A stretch of 64,000 nt of DNA, taken from positions 111,455,669 to 111,519,668 of the forward strand of contig OX439036.1 in assembly GCA_949317995.1 (NCBI GenBank), read 5' to 3'. How positions within the stretch are numbered: position 1 is the stretch's first letter; every line of letters starts with the position of its first letter. This document shows positions 62,801-64,000 of the stretch, piece after piece. Below the pieces are notes generated by a model. It had not been told where the DNA came from, ran no database searches, and saw nothing but the letters and a program-made list of their open reading frames with translations. Position numbers and translations under genes: made by a program. The DNA comes from Acholoe squamosa. Its lineage: Eukaryota > Annelida > Polychaeta > Phyllodocida > Polynoidae.

Positions 62801-63046
62801 GAGCAAGCTCCACCCACACTTGATCAAAATATAAATGAAACAGAAATCCAAGAAATAGAATACTCCATGGAAGATTGGACTGAAATAAATAACGAGGTAA
62901 ATAAATATGAAATAAATACTGAACATATATCTGAGCAACCTGCAAAGAGGCCACGTCTTCGCAGATCGGCTTCTTTCTCGAAGATAATAAATGCATCACT
63001 GCCAGACCTGGAAGAGGACGAACCAGAGTTTCCTGAAGGATATTAA
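59872..63046 (+). CDS. Unrecognised spliced gene with Gln/Gly/Ser repeat domain
   Basis: Exons with matching splice phases: 59872-60600, 60851-60939, 61113-61227, 61388-61561, 61752-about 61972 and 62073-63046. Donors are GTATAA, GTAAAT, GTAAAT and GTAAGT, and acceptors are pyrimidine-AG. Phases 1, 0, 1, 1 join open frames cleanly. The protein begins before the window's exon. It has an RG motif region (RGRGRGRGRPHG), then a compact soluble part (PTDPQALAQLEQQMKGVHWK, NYFGQDARRK, DAEDYLDELEQAICDYSG, DREEREDYAALCMP), then about 120 residues of QQGGPSYQQPGGSS-type repeats, ending EPEFPEGY. Exon 1 has one frame change near 60240, and the exon 5-6 junction is uncertain. No family recognised; a mobile-element gene is possible. 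Confidence 0.6.
62330..62690 (+). repeat. In-frame 15-codon-type minisatellite in the unknown gene
   Basis: Units alternate GGTGGTAGCTCACACCAACAG and CAGGGAGGTCCGTCCTACCAG, coding for GGSSHQQ and QGGPSYQQ. About ten units with lengths that keep the frame, so the coding sequence is repeat-expanded but open. Selection or recency could explain this. Confidence 0.85.
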
Positions 63047-63055
63047 GGTTTCAGT

Positions 63056-63823
63056 ATGAGTACTTCTAACCAAAACAAAGAGAAAGAATCTCCAGTTTTC
63101 ACCTCTCAGGCCGGAAGAAGGTGCTCTCCACGTTTGGCTGTCAAAGCCAAAGGTACAACTCCTAACAGTCCTGCTTTACAGAAAATAGAGCATGCTGTTA
63201 ACCAGAAAACTCAATCCAAGAAGGAACTCTTCAGTAAAAAAAAAACTAACACCAAAAAGGGAGAAAAGAACCAAAAGACTGACGCCATACAAGAAACTGA
63301 CGCCATACAACAAAAAGAAGCCCAGGAGAGGAAGGAAGAAATGTTTGCTCTTGTAGATAGCCTAAAAGATGTTGTAAAGGAGACAAACAAAGTAATTGGC
63401 GAAGAACAGGAGAAGCTTGTTCAAAAAATTATGCAGACTCAAGGTCAGATAGCAGACTCAACAAAAGACTTGGCTCAGAGTATAACTGAGAGCTTCAACA
63501 AAGCTTCTCGTGAAATGTCTGCTGCTCTTAAAAAGAATCTAATTGACATGGCCTCAGATAATATGCGAGCCCTGAAGGAAGCATTGAAATCTTACAACGA
63601 AAGGATAATGCAAATAAAAAATTCCAACATAGATGATTATAAATCGCTCACGGATACTATGCTTGAGGTAGAGGAGAAATTGGCTGAACGTAGTGTGAAG
63701 AAAGAAGTAGAACTTGCCAAGGGCCTTGAAAATGTGGGAAAACTAATTTTTAAGGCTGCAGGAGACATAGCTGATTCACAACTTCAGGCTGCTGCAGCGG
63801 TCACAAATCACATGATAAAATAA
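63056..63823 (+). CDS. Coiled-coil ORF directly downstream of the unknown gene
   Basis: 255 codons starting at an ATG ten bases after the upstream stop. The first 90 residues are Lys/Gln/Ser-rich and basic (SPRLAVKAKG, KKELFSKKKTNTKKG). The rest is a long amphipathic helix (EMFALVDSLKDVVKETNKVI, LTDTMLEVEEKLAERSVKKE). At the stop (63821-63823) the neighbouring frame, -1, is open from 63820 to the window end and continues the same style of heptads (NATVVNLNDIVTTLSQNM, TVRKEQELSLSV). The C-terminus is therefore either beyond a frameshift or lost in this copy. No family recognised. Tight spacing suggests it belongs to the same unit as the upstream gene. Confidence 0.6.
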   Translation: MSTSNQNKEKESPVFTSQAGRRCSPRLAVKAKGTTPNSPALQKIEHAVNQKTQSKKELFSKKKTNTKKGEKNQKTDAIQETDAIQQKEAQERKEEMFALVDSLKDVVKETNKVIGEEQEKLVQKIMQTQGQIADSTKDLAQSITESFNKASREMSAALKKNLIDMASDNMRALKEALKSYNERIMQIKNSNIDDYKSLTDTMLEVEEKLAERSVKKEVELAKGLENVGKLIFKAAGDIADSQLQAAAAVTNHMIK

Positions 63824-64000
63824 ATGCGACTGTTGTGAACCTAAATGACATTGTCACGACATTAAGCCAGAATATGGCAAGCCTCTCTATTTCAGTTGAC
63901 ACGGTCAGGAAGGAACAAGAACTGTCTCTGTCGGTGGCTGAAAAAACAGACAAGGTAATAGTTGCAGTGACATCAAATTTGTCTCATTTGACAGCGGCGC
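63820..64000 (+). CDS. Continuation of the coiled-coil ORF in the -1 frame (partial)
   Basis: Open to the window edge, coding for INATVVNLND, then SQNMASLSISVDTV and further heptad-like text. It overlaps the preceding stop in the -1 frame with an AAA codon in the A-site position (ATAAAATAA), so either programmed slippage or a one-base lesion could link the two. The window ends before a stop. Confidence 0.5.
   Translation, partial: MNATVVNLNDIVTTLSQNMASLSISVDTVRKEQELSLSVAEKTDKVIVAVTSNLSHLTAA

Overview
The window looks like gene-poor, repeat-rich chromosomal DNA from an animal. The evidence is the transposon mix (Ty3/gypsy-type LTR retroelements, one with an F-type envelope gene; a non-LTR retrotransposon with an (AAT)n tail; a Crypton-like tyrosine recombinase fossil; MITEs; tRNA-like repeats) and spliceosomal introns with phase-matched exons. 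I cannot name the species. A marine invertebrate or basal chordate would fit, but that is inference only. No bacterial features, rRNA genes or CRISPR arrays were seen.

Layout. 0-7.5 kb: a minisatellite, a dispersed repeat, the 3' end of a LINE whose (AAT/AAC)n tail hosts a miniature LTR element (TRIM, 3346-3988), then a decayed Crypton-type recombinase. 7.56-23.68 kb: a complete 16.1-kb envelope-bearing Ty3/gypsy-type provirus on the minus strand. It has 1350-bp LTRs, a CCAG target duplication, gag, pol, env, a 20-bp tandem array in the 5' leader, long tandem arrays after env, and an antisense 159-codon ORF. 23.7-44.6 kb: repeats, MITE families, tRNA-like remnants, a solo LTR related to the TRIM, and no convincing gene. 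44.62-57.42 kb: a second, 12.8-kb Ty3/gypsy-type element on the minus strand, with 365-bp LTRs and a tRNA-His-type primer site. It has broken gag and pol, and in the env position a very large zinc-finger-like ORF3. 57.4-59.9 kb: a Harbinger-like MITE and a 58-bp satellite. 59.87-64 kb: exons of an unrecognised spliced plus-strand gene with a Gln/Gly/Pro/Ser repeat domain, followed ten bases later by a coiled-coil ORF.

How the parts relate. Both long elements run gag-pol-ORF3 on the minus strand. In the first, ORF3 is a membrane fusion envelope. In the second it is a soluble, probably nuclear protein with Cys/His clusters. Their LTR pairs are nearly identical by eye, so both insertions are recent, yet both copies carry frame breaks. 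The TRIM and solo LTR carry a tRNA-like, Pol III-type cloverleaf inside the LTR, and the TRIM primer site is complementary to the 3' end of that same tRNA type. Their LTR termini (TGTAGGGGC) match those of the 12.8-kb element, which makes a relative of that element a candidate mobiliser. All statements come from reading the sequence. Family assignments rest on remembered motifs and no database search was run.
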